From Paenibacillus sp. FSL R5-0517 (GTDB taxonomy: Bacteria > Bacillota > Bacilli > Paenibacillales > Paenibacillaceae): DNA of 64,000 bases. The stretch is taken from assembly GCF_037974355.1 (NCBI RefSeq), contig NZ_CP150235.1, positions 372,001 through 436,000 of the forward strand. The letters are read 5' to 3'. The translations under genes were made by a program, and so were the position numbers. Of the stretch, positions 8,216-18,226 are shown one piece after another (position 1 is the stretch's first letter; every line of letters begins with the position of its first letter). The notes under the pieces were generated by a model, which was not told the origin of the DNA, did not search any database, and saw only the letters and a list, made by a program, of their open reading frames with translations.

Positions 8216-9058
8216 ATGAAATCCATGAAATCAACACAGAAAAAGACACTGCTCGTTGTTGCATCCATTCTGCTGGTGGTCTGGGCATTGGTGACGGTCA
8301 TTCCGATGTACTGGATGCTCGTCGGTTCGGTGCAGGATAGCGCGATGTCGGCGTCGTTTAAACCACAGATGATCCCGGAGCAGTTGTCGTTATCGCCATA
8401 TGAGCGCTTTTTTGCCAAAACTGATGCCTGGCGCTGGCTGTACAATTCGCTGCTCATCTCGATCATACTGACCGTAACCAATGTATTCTTCGCCTCCCTG
8501 GCGGGATATGCATTTGCCAAACTGAAGTTTCCGGGTAGTCAGGCGGTATTCTGGACCCTTCTGGGGACCATGATGATTCCAGCACAGGTGACGTTAATTC
8601 CTTTGTACATTCTGATGGTCAATGTGTTTGATCTGGGGGATACGTATACAGCTATTATTCTGCCTGCTGCCGTCAGCGTAGGGAACATATTCCTAATGAA
8701 ACAGTTCATGTCAACGCTGCCCACATCACTGATCCATGCGGCGCGTATTGATGCATGCAGCGAGTTCGGCATCTTCTGGAAAGTGATCCTGCCGATGGCG
8801 AAGCCGGGGATCGCGGTGCTGGCGATTTTCACGTTTGTCGCTTCGTGGAACGAATTCTTCTGGCCGTTCCTGATTACCAATTCGAATGAGATGCGTACGA
8901 TTCAAGTGGGGCTGGCCTCGTTCGTGTTTGCCGAATCAACCGATTTCGGCGCAATGATGGCGGGAGCAACAATAGGTGCGCTGCCCATGATCATTCTATT
9001 TTTCTCACTGCAACGTTACTTCCTTCAGGGCATTACGATCGGTGCGGTAAAAGGTTAA
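8216..9058 (+). CDS. Sugar ABC transporter permease (MalG/UgpE type)
   Basis: This 280-aa permease has six membrane helices and the EAA-type loop AARIDACSEFGIFWKVILP near residue 180. It ends in the typical ..RYFLQGITIGAVKG tail of CUT1 MalG-like permeases. The start could be ATG 8216 or ATG 8225; GGGGGTG at 8209-8214 fits the second better in spacing, a difference of three residues. It partners the preceding permease. Its cognate ATPase gene is separated from it by an inserted repeat element. Confidence 0.92.
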   Translation: MKSMKSTQKKTLLVVASILLVVWALVTVIPMYWMLVGSVQDSAMSASFKPQMIPEQLSLSPYERFFAKTDAWRWLYNSLLISIILTVTNVFFASLAGYAFAKLKFPGSQAVFWTLLGTMMIPAQVTLIPLYILMVNVFDLGDTYTAIILPAAVSVGNIFLMKQFMSTLPTSLIHAARIDACSEFGIFWKVILPMAKPGIAVLAIFTFVASWNEFFWPFLITNSNEMRTIQVGLASFVFAESTDFGAMMAGATIGALPMIILFFSLQRYFLQGITIGAVKG

Positions 9059-9061
9059 TTC

Positions 9062-9294
9062 CTATATATGTTCAACTAGACATTTACACAATAACGGAGA
9101 GGACAGAAATAACCTGAAGAAGCGAAGGCGTTCGCCTTAAAGCTTTCTAAAAGAAAGCTACATCGGAAGCATAAGCTATCACCGGATTTCCCCTTTCTAT
9201 AAAGGAATTAAAGAAATCTGGGGGTAACAGCGATCGGAAGGTTGTTCTGTCATCGGAGTGCCAGTGTAAATAATCGTTAGTTGAACTTATATAG
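9062..9294. mobile_element. MITE-like element, copy 1
   Basis: This 233-bp non-coding element has 17-bp terminal inverted repeats: CTATATATGTTCAACTA (9062-9078) and TAGTTGAACTTATATAG (9278-9294), matching at 16 of 17 positions. The interior holds several hairpins, including AAGCTTTCT/AGAAAGCT, and carries no gene. The element at 61725-61960 is a near copy in the opposite orientation, and an end fragment lies at 19522-19557. Size, inverted ends and lack of coding capacity fit a miniature inverted-repeat element. No matching transposase is in the window. Confidence 0.8.
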
Positions 9295-9330
9295 TTCAGG
9301 ACAAGCGACAACGTAAAGGGGGATCTACCT

Positions 9331-10440
9331 ATGGCACGCGTGGAGTTTCGCCAAGTGCGCAAAGAATTCAAAGACGATCATAAAGGAACGTTCACGGCTG
9401 TGGCCGGCTCGGACTTTGTTATAGAAGATAAGGAATTCGTAGTGTTTGTGGGTCCTTCGGGCTGTGGCAAGACAACGTCACTGCGGATGATTGCCGGACT
9501 TGAAAAGCAAACAAGCGGTGATATTGTGATTGGTGACCGGCTCGTTAACGATCTGCATCCGAAGGATCGGGATATCGCGATGGTGTTTCAGGACTATGCA
9601 CTCTATCCGCATATGACCATCCGTGAAAATCTATCCTTTGGCCTGAAAAATCTGAAAAAGCCAAAGTCCTATATTGATGAACAGGTACAGAATGCGGCCT
9701 CCATTCTGGGACTGGAAGCGATGCTGGAACGCAAACCACGTGAGCTGTCTGGTGGTCAGCGCCAACGTGTGGCAGTGGGACGTGCGATCGTCCGTGATCC
9801 ACAGGTGTTTTTATTCGACGAGCCACTGTCCAATCTGGATGCCAAGTTGCGGGTGCAGATGCGAGTGGAATTGGGAGAACTGCATAAACGTCTTGGTGCG
9901 ACGATTGTGTATGTGACGCATGATCAGGTGGAGGCCATGACCCTTGGAGAGCGCATCGTGGTTATGAATCATGGCGATATTCAGCAGGTGGCTTCACCGA
10001 AAGAACTGTATGCGAGTCCGCGGAATATGTTCGTTGCCGGATTTATCGGTTCCCCGGCAATGAACTTTATTGATGCACGGATTGACGGTACACAGGTTGT
10101 CATCGAGGGGGCCTCATTCACTTTGCCAGCGGATGTACTTGCTCGTCTTGAGAGTTATCAAGGCAAGCCGGTAATTATGGGGCTGCGCCCAGAGCATATT
10201 TTTGGTGATGATGTCGCTCCGAATATCCCGACAGACCATATGCTGCAGGCGCGGGTTCAGGTTGTAGAGCATCTGGGCTCCGAGAATTTGGTGTATTTCC
10301 ATTCCGGTACCCGTACGGTTACGGCCAAGGTACACCCGGAAACACATGCTTATGTAGGAATGGACAAAAATTTTGTGCTGGACTTGCGTAAGGCACACTT
10401 TTTCGATCCAGAGACAGAGCTTGCGATTGGACGGGAGTAA
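9331..10440 (+). CDS. ABC transporter ATP-binding protein (MsmX/UgpC type)
   Basis: This 369-aa sugar-importer ATPase shows Walker A GPSGCGKTT at residues 41-49, signature LSGGQRQRVAVGRA near 138, Walker B VFLFDEPLSNLDA near 158, and the H-loop YVTHDQVEAMT. A C-terminal regulatory OB/TOBE region follows (about 240-369). AAAGGGGG precedes ATG 9331. It is the only ATPase gene beside this importer. MsmX-type ATPases often serve several importers, so it may also power the second importer at 62-63.8 kb, which has no ATPase gene in view. Confidence 0.94.
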   Translation: MARVEFRQVRKEFKDDHKGTFTAVAGSDFVIEDKEFVVFVGPSGCGKTTSLRMIAGLEKQTSGDIVIGDRLVNDLHPKDRDIAMVFQDYALYPHMTIRENLSFGLKNLKKPKSYIDEQVQNAASILGLEAMLERKPRELSGGQRQRVAVGRAIVRDPQVFLFDEPLSNLDAKLRVQMRVELGELHKRLGATIVYVTHDQVEAMTLGERIVVMNHGDIQQVASPKELYASPRNMFVAGFIGSPAMNFIDARIDGTQVVIEGASFTLPADVLARLESYQGKPVIMGLRPEHIFGDDVAPNIPTDHMLQARVQVVEHLGSENLVYFHSGTRTVTAKVHPETHAYVGMDKNFVLDLRKAHFFDPETELAIGRE

Positions 10441-10488
10441 TAGACCGGGCCGGGTGAAGAGGAACGGTAAGAAAGGGGAGAACAAAGA

Positions 10489-11199
10489 ATGCGTAAGCTG
10501 AGTGAAGTGTTGGTCAAGTCGGGCGCAGAAATCTATCGGGACATTATTTCAGTGGCTCTGTACAGTGTCGTTAGCTCCATCGTATTGGTTCCCATTCTGA
10601 TGTTTGCTCCGCTGCCGATTGCGGTGCTGCTTCTGGCCTTGATATATATGCCCCTCCTGTTCGGGGTCTGTTATGCCATGCATCACAGGCTGGAACGCAT
10701 GGAACGCCGCAATGGGCTTAAGGATATCTGGCTCGGAACGGTGAAGGGAATAATCCCGGGAGGATCAGTGGGTGTGCTTTTCGCAGTGCTTGGTTTCATT
10801 CTATGGTCAACCTGGTGGTATTACGGTGGACAGGGTGGGATTACAGGTACAGCGGTAGGCGTATTCCAGACGTTCTTTGTTCTCATGGTTGTGATGTCAC
10901 AGTTCTATACCTGGCAGCTTGTTTTACAAAAAAACATGGGCATCCTTCAGGCGATGGGGGAAAGTGTAAAGCTGTTCTTCCGTCACCCGGGGTACACGAT
11001 GAGTGCCTGTTTTCAAGCCATGTGCCTGACTGCTTTGCTGATGCTGACTGTTGTTGGTTTCGGAGCACTGTTTGGAGGTATGTTTGCTATCTATCAGCAT
11101 AAGGTGGCTCTCAATGTGCTGGAGCCTGAAGAGGAACCTGTCGTAACAGGCGGTAATGATCACCAGCATACAGGGTGGATCAGCCAGGGGAATGTGTAA
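10489..11199 (+). CDS. DUF624-like integral membrane protein
   Basis: This 236-aa protein has about five hydrophobic helices (residues 22-45, 48-62, 95-115, 125-145 and 180-205) and a hydrophilic C-terminal tail. The layout resembles the YesL/DUF624 membrane proteins that often accompany CUT1 sugar importers in Firmicutes; this is a resemblance only. It starts 48 bp after the ATPase gene with AAAGGGGAG upstream, and its TAA overlaps the ATG of namZ, so the two are probably translationally coupled. No catalytic motif is visible. Confidence 0.65.
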   Translation: MRKLSEVLVKSGAEIYRDIISVALYSVVSSIVLVPILMFAPLPIAVLLLALIYMPLLFGVCYAMHHRLERMERRNGLKDIWLGTVKGIIPGGSVGVLFAVLGFILWSTWWYYGGQGGITGTAVGVFQTFFVLMVVMSQFYTWQLVLQKNMGILQAMGESVKLFFRHPGYTMSACFQAMCLTALLMLTVVGFGALFGGMFAIYQHKVALNVLEPEEEPVVTGGNDHQHTGWISQGNV

Positions 11200-12395
11200 T
11201 GAGCCAGATGAATGGAACCGGGCAGATGCCGGCTGTAAAAACGGGGGTTGACCTTCTGTCGAGAGGGTTATCGCATCCATGGTTAACAGGTGCTCGAATC
11301 GGTCTAATTACGAATCCGACTGGAATTACAGCGGATTTTGTATCGACCATAGATGTGTGCGCGGGACTGGCTAATGCCGAGCTTACAGCGCTCTATGCCT
11401 GTGAGCACGGACTGGATGGAGAACTTCAGGCGGGTGTCAGATTCGGAGACATGCATCATCCACGTCTGGACATTCCGGTGTTCAGTCTGTATGGGGATCA
11501 CAAGAGACCTACGCCTGCAATGCTGGCAGGAGTCGATACGGTCCTGTTTGACATTCAGGATGTGGGCGTCCGTTATTACACGTATGCCTCAACCTTGTTC
11601 CATATGATGGAAGCCTGCGCTCTATCAGGCAAACGAATGCTGATTCTGGACCGTCCCAATCCATTGGGAGGGGACGTCGTGGAGGGCGGTGTGCTGAACG
11701 CTGGGTATGAATCACTCGTGGGTGCCTGGCGTGTACCTATACGTACCGGATTGACGGTAGGTGAACTCGCCCTGATGGTCAACAGCGAGATGGATGTACC
11801 TTGTGAATTGGACGTGGTTGCCATGGAAGGATGGCAGCGCGCTATGGAGTTTGCGGATTGTGGGCTTCCCTGGATGCTGCCCTCTCCCAATATGCCCACG
11901 CTGGACAGTGTGAGGGTATATGCGGGTACGTGCCTGTTCGAAGGCACGAATGTATCGGAGGGCAGGGGCACGACCCGCCCATTCGAGTGGATTGGGGCAC
12001 CCTGGGTTGAGGGGAAGCGTTTGGCGGAACGATTTCGGGAATACAAGCTGGAAGGTGTGCATGTGCATCCAGTGTACATGTCGCCAACATTCTCCAAACA
12101 TGCAGGTGAACTGTGTGGTGGCGTAAGGATCTTTGTAACGGACAGCAGGAAATTCCGGGCGGTAGAGACGGGGCTAGTGCTTGTGCATGAACTGGTGTCA
12201 CTCTATCCGGAGCAATTCTGCTGGCTGGAGCCGCCTGAGCCGGGTTCGAGGTACTTTATCGACCTCCTGACAGGGGGGAAGGTCGTCAGGGAGACCATTC
12301 ATGACCGTACGGAATTCGTTTGTTTAATGGAAGCGTGGAAGGTACAGGCAGCAGAATGGAAGGAGCGGCGAAAGCCGTTTTTGTTATATCCATAA
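11199..12395 (+). CDS. namZ: Exo-beta-N-acetylmuramidase, NamZ/DUF1343 family
   Basis: NamZ (B. subtilis YbbC) removes MurNAc from the non-reducing ends of peptide-free peptidoglycan strands. This 398-aa protein has the family features GLITNPTGI, CEHGLDGELQAG, DIQDVGVRYYTY and FEGTNVSEGRGTTRPFEWIGAP. The start at ATG 11199 overlaps the upstream stop (TAATG) and has GGGG eight bases before it; a longer frame begins at 11175. No secretion signal precedes the catalytic domain, unlike the secreted Bacillus enzyme, which suggests a cytoplasmic substrate. nagZ follows 31 bp later, so the two may cleave MurNAc-GlcNAc units in sequence. Confidence 0.9.
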   Translation: MSQMNGTGQMPAVKTGVDLLSRGLSHPWLTGARIGLITNPTGITADFVSTIDVCAGLANAELTALYACEHGLDGELQAGVRFGDMHHPRLDIPVFSLYGDHKRPTPAMLAGVDTVLFDIQDVGVRYYTYASTLFHMMEACALSGKRMLILDRPNPLGGDVVEGGVLNAGYESLVGAWRVPIRTGLTVGELALMVNSEMDVPCELDVVAMEGWQRAMEFADCGLPWMLPSPNMPTLDSVRVYAGTCLFEGTNVSEGRGTTRPFEWIGAPWVEGKRLAERFREYKLEGVHVHPVYMSPTFSKHAGELCGGVRIFVTDSRKFRAVETGLVLVHELVSLYPEQFCWLEPPEPGSRYFIDLLTGGKVVRETIHDRTEFVCLMEAWKVQAAEWKERRKPFLLYP

Positions 12396-12426
12396 ACGGA
12401 TGTTGGTTATCGGAGGGAGGCATGAA

Positions 12427-14115
12427 ATGATTGGGCAAAAAAAGTTATACCAGTCTCGTCTGAAACAGATGACCTTGCGTGAGAAAGTTGGGCAAATGCT
12501 GCTTTGTGGCTTCCATGGCACTGAAGCTACTGGCGATGTGGAATCCTTTCTCAGAAAGTATCCAATCGGTGGCGTGATCTATTTTGCGCGCAACGTAGAG
12601 TCGCCAGAGCAGGTAGAACGGTTATCTTCGGGGCTACAACAGATTGTCAAAAGCAGCGGACATGTGCCGCTCTGGATATCCATTGATCAGGAAGGTGGCA
12701 TGGTAGCTCGAATTACTGAAGGAATCGCTCTGATGCCTGGACAAATGGCCATCGCCGCTGCCGGTTCCATCGACGATGCGTATCAGGCGGCATATATCAG
12801 TGGGTTGGAGCTGAAATCCATGGGCATTAATATGAACTTTGCTCCAGTACTGGATGTGAACAATAATGCGGCCAATCCGGTCATTGGTGTACGATCATTT
12901 GGTGAATCTCCACAATCCGTTGCAGAATATGGGGCCAGGACCATTGCGGGAATACAGGACGCCGGGATTGCAGCGACAGCCAAGCACTTCCCGGGTCATG
13001 GGGATACGGACACCGATTCTCATCTGGACCTGCCGATCATCACTCATGATCGTGATCGGGTAGAGCGCCTGGAGTTGATTCCATTCCGCGCCGCCATCGC
13101 CGAAGGTGTCGATGCCATGATGTCAGCGCATATTTATTTCCCTGCACTGGAGCCAGAAGGTCTGCCCGTAACGCTATCGCATACCGTATTAAGCGGTCTG
13201 CTTCGCCAGGAACTGGGTTATCGGGGCATGATCGTGACAGATTGTATGGAGATGGATGCCATTGCGGTGAACTATGGCACGGTCGATGCAGCTGTGATGG
13301 CGGTAGAGGCCGGAGCGGATCTGGTATTAATTAGCCATACGGCCAAACTTCAGGCAGAGGCATTTGAAGCGTTGCTAGCAGCTGTGGAGAGCGGACGGAT
13401 TAGCGAAAGTCGTATCGATGAATCAGTGACCCGCTTGCTGATGTACAAGGCGAAACATGGGTTGCTGGAGAATGAATTGCACGGTGCAGGCGATGAGGAA
13501 GTGATTAGTACATTCTCAAATATGTCCTCCCCGGATTCATCAAAGGATCTTTCACATTCCGGCGCGTCTGAGCGCAACAGTTCATTACACCAAGAGGTTG
13601 CCCGCCGAATTAGCGAGAACAGTATTACGCTGGTACGCGATCAGCTGAATATGCTGCCTTTGAAGCCGGAACGCACGCTGGTCATAACGGTTGCCACGTC
13701 CGTGACGACGATTGCAGACGAACAGCTGAGTCAGACGTTCACCTTGGGCTCAGCTTTATCCAAGTATGGTCTGGATGTTGTTGATCGGGTGGTTACGCCC
13801 GAGGAAGTTGCCATTCGTTCCGCACGTCTGCTTCAAGCAGCGGAAGAGGATGGGGTTCGACAGATTGTGGTAGGTACCTACAATGCGGGAAGTCCTTCCG
13901 GTGATCCACAGTGTCGACTGATCGGCTGGTTGCAGCAACTGGGCAAGCCATTGGCAGTGGTGGCATTGCGAAGTCCCTATGATCTGCTCGCGATTCCGGG
14001 TGCACAAGTCTATGTAGCGGCTTACGAGAGCCGGCCACTTGCCATGGATAGCGTTGCTCAGGCGCTGATGGGACACATTCCTTTTGCAGGGAAGCTTCCT
14101 GTGACGATAAAGTAG
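12427..14115 (+). CDS. nagZ: Beta-N-acetylglucosaminidase, GH3 family
   Basis: NagZ releases non-reducing terminal GlcNAc from cell-wall fragments. The 562-aa protein has a GH3 barrel with the diagnostic loop KHFPGHGDTDTDSH near residues 185-198, which supplies the Asp-His general acid of NagZ enzymes. The nucleophile Asp lies in VTDCMEMDAI near residue 273, followed by a second alpha/beta domain (about 395-562) as in Bacillus NagZ. There is no signal peptide. ATG 12427 is preferred over 12400 because GGAGGGAGG (12412-12420) lies six bases upstream. It is the last gene of the importer unit. Confidence 0.93.
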   Translation: MIGQKKLYQSRLKQMTLREKVGQMLLCGFHGTEATGDVESFLRKYPIGGVIYFARNVESPEQVERLSSGLQQIVKSSGHVPLWISIDQEGGMVARITEGIALMPGQMAIAAAGSIDDAYQAAYISGLELKSMGINMNFAPVLDVNNNAANPVIGVRSFGESPQSVAEYGARTIAGIQDAGIAATAKHFPGHGDTDTDSHLDLPIITHDRDRVERLELIPFRAAIAEGVDAMMSAHIYFPALEPEGLPVTLSHTVLSGLLRQELGYRGMIVTDCMEMDAIAVNYGTVDAAVMAVEAGADLVLISHTAKLQAEAFEALLAAVESGRISESRIDESVTRLLMYKAKHGLLENELHGAGDEEVISTFSNMSSPDSSKDLSHSGASERNSSLHQEVARRISENSITLVRDQLNMLPLKPERTLVITVATSVTTIADEQLSQTFTLGSALSKYGLDVVDRVVTPEEVAIRSARLLQAAEEDGVRQIVVGTYNAGSPSGDPQCRLIGWLQQLGKPLAVVALRSPYDLLAIPGAQVYVAAYESRPLAMDSVAQALMGHIPFAGKLPVTIK

Positions 14116-14257
14116 ACGGATGTTGAACGAACGGATGGATGGTTGCCTGGCAATGATGAGAATACGAGTTGCTCTGCCTTTTGCAGGATGGGAAAGAGAT
14201 GAATGCTGGTTGAGTGAAGTGGAATCATGGGCCGTAAAAATAAAAACATATGCAGAG

Positions 14258-14292
14258 CAAAGAGACGATCCTTGATAGGACCGTCTCTTTGT
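14258..14292. terminator. Bidirectional terminator
   Basis: CAAAGAGACG..TCCT and AGGA.CGTCTCTTTG form a long stem with a TGAT loop. It lies between nagZ and the convergent hydrolase gene and could serve both. Confidence 0.8.
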
Positions 14293-14316
14293 TATGTGTA
14301 TACAAATAATTATACA

Positions 14317-15750
14317 TTATTGCAATTGCAGTGCTTGGGCTGTCTTGGCTTCAACTTCATCCAAAAGTGAAGTCATGTCCATACCTGCGTGGTTACCGAG
14401 CAGGATAATCGTGATATCATCGGACAGATTACGTGAAAAGGCTGTAGCGAACCCACCGCCACTACCGTTATGGAAGACGGTACGGTTGTTGCCGTTCTCT
14501 TTGAGAATCCAGGCGTAACCATAGTTTTTATCGGAGTATGGCTCATACATCTGTTCAATCGTATCCTGGCTTAGAATCTTGTCCGTATACAGTGCACGGT
14601 CCCATTTCAGCATATCGTCTACTGTGGAATAGATGGTGCCCGATCCGGATTGAGAAACATAATAAGGAGCAGTTACCCAGGCGTTATCTTGTTGAACAAA
14701 ACCACTAATTGTATGCACTTTACGGGAAGCCTCTCCCGAATTTTTCATGCCAAGTGGCTTCAGTAGCGTCTGCTGCACATAATCGGCGTAACTCATGCCG
14801 GATACCTGTTCTACGACGTATGCAAGCAGAACATACCCGCTGTTGCTGTATAGATATGCACTGCCTGGTTCAAACTTCAGCGTTTTGTGGCGAATCTCTT
14901 CTACAGTCTCTTCCATGGAAGTTCCTTCACCCCGACCAAATGCGGATGGCAGACCTGAAGTCTGGGATAACAGCATATGCAGTGTGATCTGGTCTCCCTT
15001 AGGAATGCCGGAGATATACTTGGAGATTGGATCTTGCACATTAATCTTACCTTCCTCCACGAGACTCAGAATGGACGCGGCCGTGAAGGATTTGCTCAGC
15101 GATGCGATTCGGGTCTTCTGATCCGGACGATTCAGCGTCTGTTCATCGGCAAGGCCGTAGCCTTGTCTTAACAGGACTTCACCATCGCGGGCAATCAGCG
15201 CCATACCTGGATAGTTGATCTCGCGCAGATACGTATCTACGCTGGCAACTTCGCTGTTCAGCAGGCTGACTTGATCCGTGACCATATTCACACTCATCTG
15301 ACCCGTGGCTGTTCGTTGGACCTTAATGTCTGCCTTGATTGCATTGGCCATGGCCCGAACAGGCACCATCAACGTACCGTTAATGGTACGTGAATTCACA
15401 CCTGTAGCAAGTTCAACCTGATTTACCCTAATGGAATTACTGCCAGCCTGATGCACCAGCTTGTCTCTGCCAACGGTAATGGTAGCTGTCTTGGTGTGAT
15501 TATCCCATTTCAAGGTGCCTTTAACGGATGTGACGACATCCCGCAATGGAACAAACGTTGAGCCTTTGATGATAAGTGGTGCGTTCCTCCAGGATTGCTG
15601 CTCACCATTCACTTCAATGTGAACTGCTTGCGTTGTCTGGGCTGCGGCTGCCGTGATACCGGCTTGTCCCAGAATCGGGCCTGCGCACAGGATGAACGCT
15701 AACAGGATACGAAACATGGATGAATATACTGTGGAAACAGGTTGTTGCAT
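14317..15750 (-). CDS. Secreted beta-lactamase-fold serine hydrolase with stalk-like domain
   Basis: This 477-aa exported protein has a signal peptide (residues about 12-36). A copper-amine-oxidase-N-like domain (about 40-155) follows, with two repeats of the GSTFVPLRDVV / GTLMVPVRAMANAI type, which is common in Paenibacillus surface proteins. The class C beta-lactamase / DD-peptidase domain has SLSK (217-220, nucleophile Ser and Lys), YSN (301-303) and an HNG motif near the C-terminus. It could be a D-aminopeptidase, carboxypeptidase or esterase; sequence does not separate these. No convincing ribosome site precedes ATG 15750, so the start is uncertain. Confidence 0.85.
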   Translation of the reverse strand: MQQPVSTVYSSMFRILLAFILCAGPILGQAGITAAAAQTTQAVHIEVNGEQQSWRNAPLIIKGSTFVPLRDVVTSVKGTLKWDNHTKTATITVGRDKLVHQAGSNSIRVNQVELATGVNSRTINGTLMVPVRAMANAIKADIKVQRTATGQMSVNMVTDQVSLLNSEVASVDTYLREINYPGMALIARDGEVLLRQGYGLADEQTLNRPDQKTRIASLSKSFTAASILSLVEEGKINVQDPISKYISGIPKGDQITLHMLLSQTSGLPSAFGRGEGTSMEETVEEIRHKTLKFEPGSAYLYSNSGYVLLAYVVEQVSGMSYADYVQQTLLKPLGMKNSGEASRKVHTISGFVQQDNAWVTAPYYVSQSGSGTIYSTVDDMLKWDRALYTDKILSQDTIEQMYEPYSDKNYGYAWILKENGNNRTVFHNGSGGGFATAFSRNLSDDITIILLGNHAGMDMTSLLDEVEAKTAQALQLQ

Positions 15751-15920
15751 GTGTGACTTACGTAAGATGTGAATCCTCCCCTTCCAATCGTTTCATGAAT
15801 AGACAACTTATGAGCATTGTAAACGATCTCGCCTGGAGGGTCAAAACGATTAACGGATATAATTCATATCATCTGATCAGATTATTTAGATTAAATTTGT
15901 ACCAATTTAGTATATATACA

Positions 15921-15948
15921 TAATATTTTTACAGCGATTGTCCGATAA
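15921..15948 (+). promoter_or_regulatory. SigD-like promoter of chemoreceptor gene
   Basis: TAAT at 15921-15924 is separated by 16 bp from TCCGATAA at 15941-15948, close to the motility sigma consensus (TAAA, N15, GCCGATAA). The chemoreceptor start codon lies 36 bp downstream. Similar boxes precede the other two chemoreceptor genes. Confidence 0.6.
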
Positions 15949-15983
15949 AAGGATGGGTGAAGATTATGATGGGGGATAGTTAA

Positions 15984-17957
15984 ATGAAGAAAAGGATTCG
16001 AAACTGGTTTACTTTAACCGTAAAAAAACGTCTGATCGCTGCATTACTCCTGTTCCTGATTGTACCGAGCATTACCGTCGGTTGGTTGTCTTATCAAAAG
16101 GCTGCTGACCAGGTTAAGCAGGAAATTATTCGTTCCGCTCAGGCCAAAACGGAAATGCTTAGTCTGCAGATAAATCAAATGTTGGAAATGGAGAAGGATA
16201 ACGCGGCACAGATGGCGGCGGGTATGACTTCAAACGATATTATTAATCAATCCCCTGCGCTGCAAAGGCAGATGGATCGGATGTCTCAGAGTCATAAGGA
16301 ATTGGGGGTACTCACCGCAGGTGCGGAAGATGGCAGCTGGATGAAATCCCCACAATCCGAGGAACAGAATTATGATCCTCGTGAACGTTCATGGTATAAG
16401 ATGGGCATGTCTCAGGATGTCCCTGTAATCTCGGATACCTTCCAATCGGCTTCTACGGGTGAGTGGGTTGTGACCGCAGCGGTCAAGCTGGCTGATGGCA
16501 AAGGGGTATTCGGGGCCAATGTCAGTCTCAATCATCTGAAAGAATCCGTTGATCAGATTCGCATCGGTAAAGAGGGAAAACTGTACATGCTGGATAACGG
16601 GGGTAAATTCCTGTTCCATTATAATATTGAATCCGGTACACAATCAGATGAAAGCTATATTAATGAGATGTATACGAAAGACAGTGGAACCGTGAAGTAT
16701 ACATATGAGGGTCATGAAGTGGAAGCAGTGTATTTCACCAATCCGGTGACAGGCTGGAAAATTGTTGGCGAGATGGTCCCTTCGGAAGCAACGGAAGCCG
16801 TCATGCCTATTCTGATCCGGTCGATTACGATCGTGGCATCTGCAATGGTTATTGGGTTGATTCTGCTTGTTTTTATTATCCGCAGCATTCATCGGCCATT
16901 ACTACAACTAACACAGGCAGCATCGCAAGTAAGTGCAGGCGACCTAACCGTTCGTGTAGGCTTGCAGCGCAAGGATGAGTTCGGACAGCTTGGAGAGAGC
17001 TTCGATATGATGACGACTTCACTGCGTAGTGTACTTGGAGAGGTGCATGATACTTCAAGCCAGCTGGCGGCATCTTCTGAAGAGCTCATGGCAAGTTCCG
17101 AGCAGACATCCAAAGCTACAGAGCAGGTGGCTGAACTGATGCAGGATGCAGCTGCAGGAACAACTTTGCAGAACAATAGTCTCGCTGCTACAGGCCAACT
17201 CGTTGGCGAAATGTCCATTGGAGTCAAAGAGATCTCATCCAGTGCTGAGGACACCGCTCGTATCGCTCTCGATGCTTCCACCAAGTCGGAAGCGGGTATG
17301 GTTACCGTGGAAGAAGCGGTTACCCATATTCAGCAGGTGAATGACGAGAGCAAGGCCATGTCTGTGGTCATTGAGGATCTGCGCGCGAAAAATGAAGAGA
17401 TTCTTGTGATTGTGGCCGAGATTACGGCCATTGCCAAGCAGACGAACATCCTCGCATTGAATGCGTCCATTGAAGCTTCAAGAGCTGGCGAGCAAGGAAG
17501 AGGATTCGCTGTTGTAGCCAACGAAGTGAAAACATTGGCTCACAGTTCAGGCGCTTCAGCAGAGCGCATTAATGAGCTTATGCACGAAATGCAGGAGAAA
17601 ACCAATGCAGTGCAATCGACCTTTGCCCGTACGGGAGAAGGTATGGTGAAGAGTTCGCAGATGGTTACCCAAGCGGGCGAAGCATTCCAGAACATTCGTA
17701 CTGCGGTTCAGTTGGTGGCAACACAAGCTGGAGAAGTATCCGCGGCTTCCCGTCAGATTGATGGCGGCATGAGTCATATCAACAAGGCGGTAAGTGATAC
17801 AATGGTTCTGTCGGACAGAATTGCCTCTGGAACAGAAGATGGATCGGCGGCAGCTCAAGAGCAATTGGCCACAATGGAAGAGGTTGCGGCATCTTCGGCA
17901 GCATTGTCACGTATGGCTGAAGATCTGCAAAGCATGATTGAACGGTTTAAGTTGTAA
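15984..17957 (+). CDS. Methyl-accepting chemotaxis protein with Cache sensor
   Basis: This 657-aa chemoreceptor has TM1 at about residues 18-38, an extracellular double-Cache-type sensor (about 40-275, including [10 protein letters not shown]), TM2 at about 278-300, and HAMP at about 300-353. The cytoplasmic coiled-coil ends in a hairpin with the conserved [28 protein letters not shown]. It controls CheA kinase in response to a ligand that cannot be named from sequence. GGGGGA lies before ATG 15984, and a SigD-like promoter is upstream. A terminator hairpin follows at 18031. Confidence 0.95.
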   Translation: MKKRIRNWFTLTVKKRLIAALLLFLIVPSITVGWLSYQKAADQVKQEIIRSAQAKTEMLSLQINQMLEMEKDNAAQMAAGMTSNDIINQSPALQRQMDRMSQSHKELGVLTAGAEDGSWMKSPQSEEQNYDPRERSWYKMGMSQDVPVISDTFQSASTGEWVVTAAVKLADGKGVFGANVSLNHLKESVDQIRIGKEGKLYMLDNGGKFLFHYNIESGTQSDESYINEMYTKDSGTVKYTYEGHEVEAVYFTNPVTGWKIVGEMVPSEATEAVMPILIRSITIVASAMVIGLILLVFIIRSIHRPLLQLTQAASQVSAGDLTVRVGLQRKDEFGQLGESFDMMTTSLRSVLGEVHDTSSQLAASSEELMASSEQTSKATEQVAELMQDAAAGTTLQNNSLAATGQLVGEMSIGVKEISSSAEDTARIALDASTKSEAGMVTVEEAVTHIQQVNDESKAMSVVIEDLRAKNEEILVIVAEITAIAKQTNILALNASIEASRAGEQGRGFAVVANEVKTLAHSSGASAERINELMHEMQEKTNAVQSTFARTGEGMVKSSQMVTQAGEAFQNIRTAVQLVATQAGEVSAASRQIDGGMSHINKAVSDTMVLSDRIASGTEDGSAAAQEQLATMEEVAASSAALSRMAEDLQSMIERFKL

Positions 17958-18030
17958 AACTGATGATACTGGAACAATAAGTGAAGATACATTGTTTAGG
18001 GAAGGTGCTGAAATGCCCTTTCTGCGATGA

Positions 18031-18065
18031 GACTGCAGGGTTACGACCCTGCGGTCTTTTTTTGT
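18031..18065 (+). terminator. Rho-independent terminator after chemoreceptor
   Basis: GACTGCAGGGT and ACCCTGCGGTC arms around TACG, followed by a run of seven or more T. Confidence 0.85.
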
Positions 18066-18226
18066 TAAACAAGGGGTGACCGTGATGTCTTTAAACACAG
18101 AGTCTTTTCAAAAATGTTGACATATTACAAACGAAGTAATAATATGTCTATAAATAAACAAACATAAATATATTAAGTTAAATATTATTCGGTTGAAATG
18201 ACCATGACAATAAAAGGAGTTTTACC

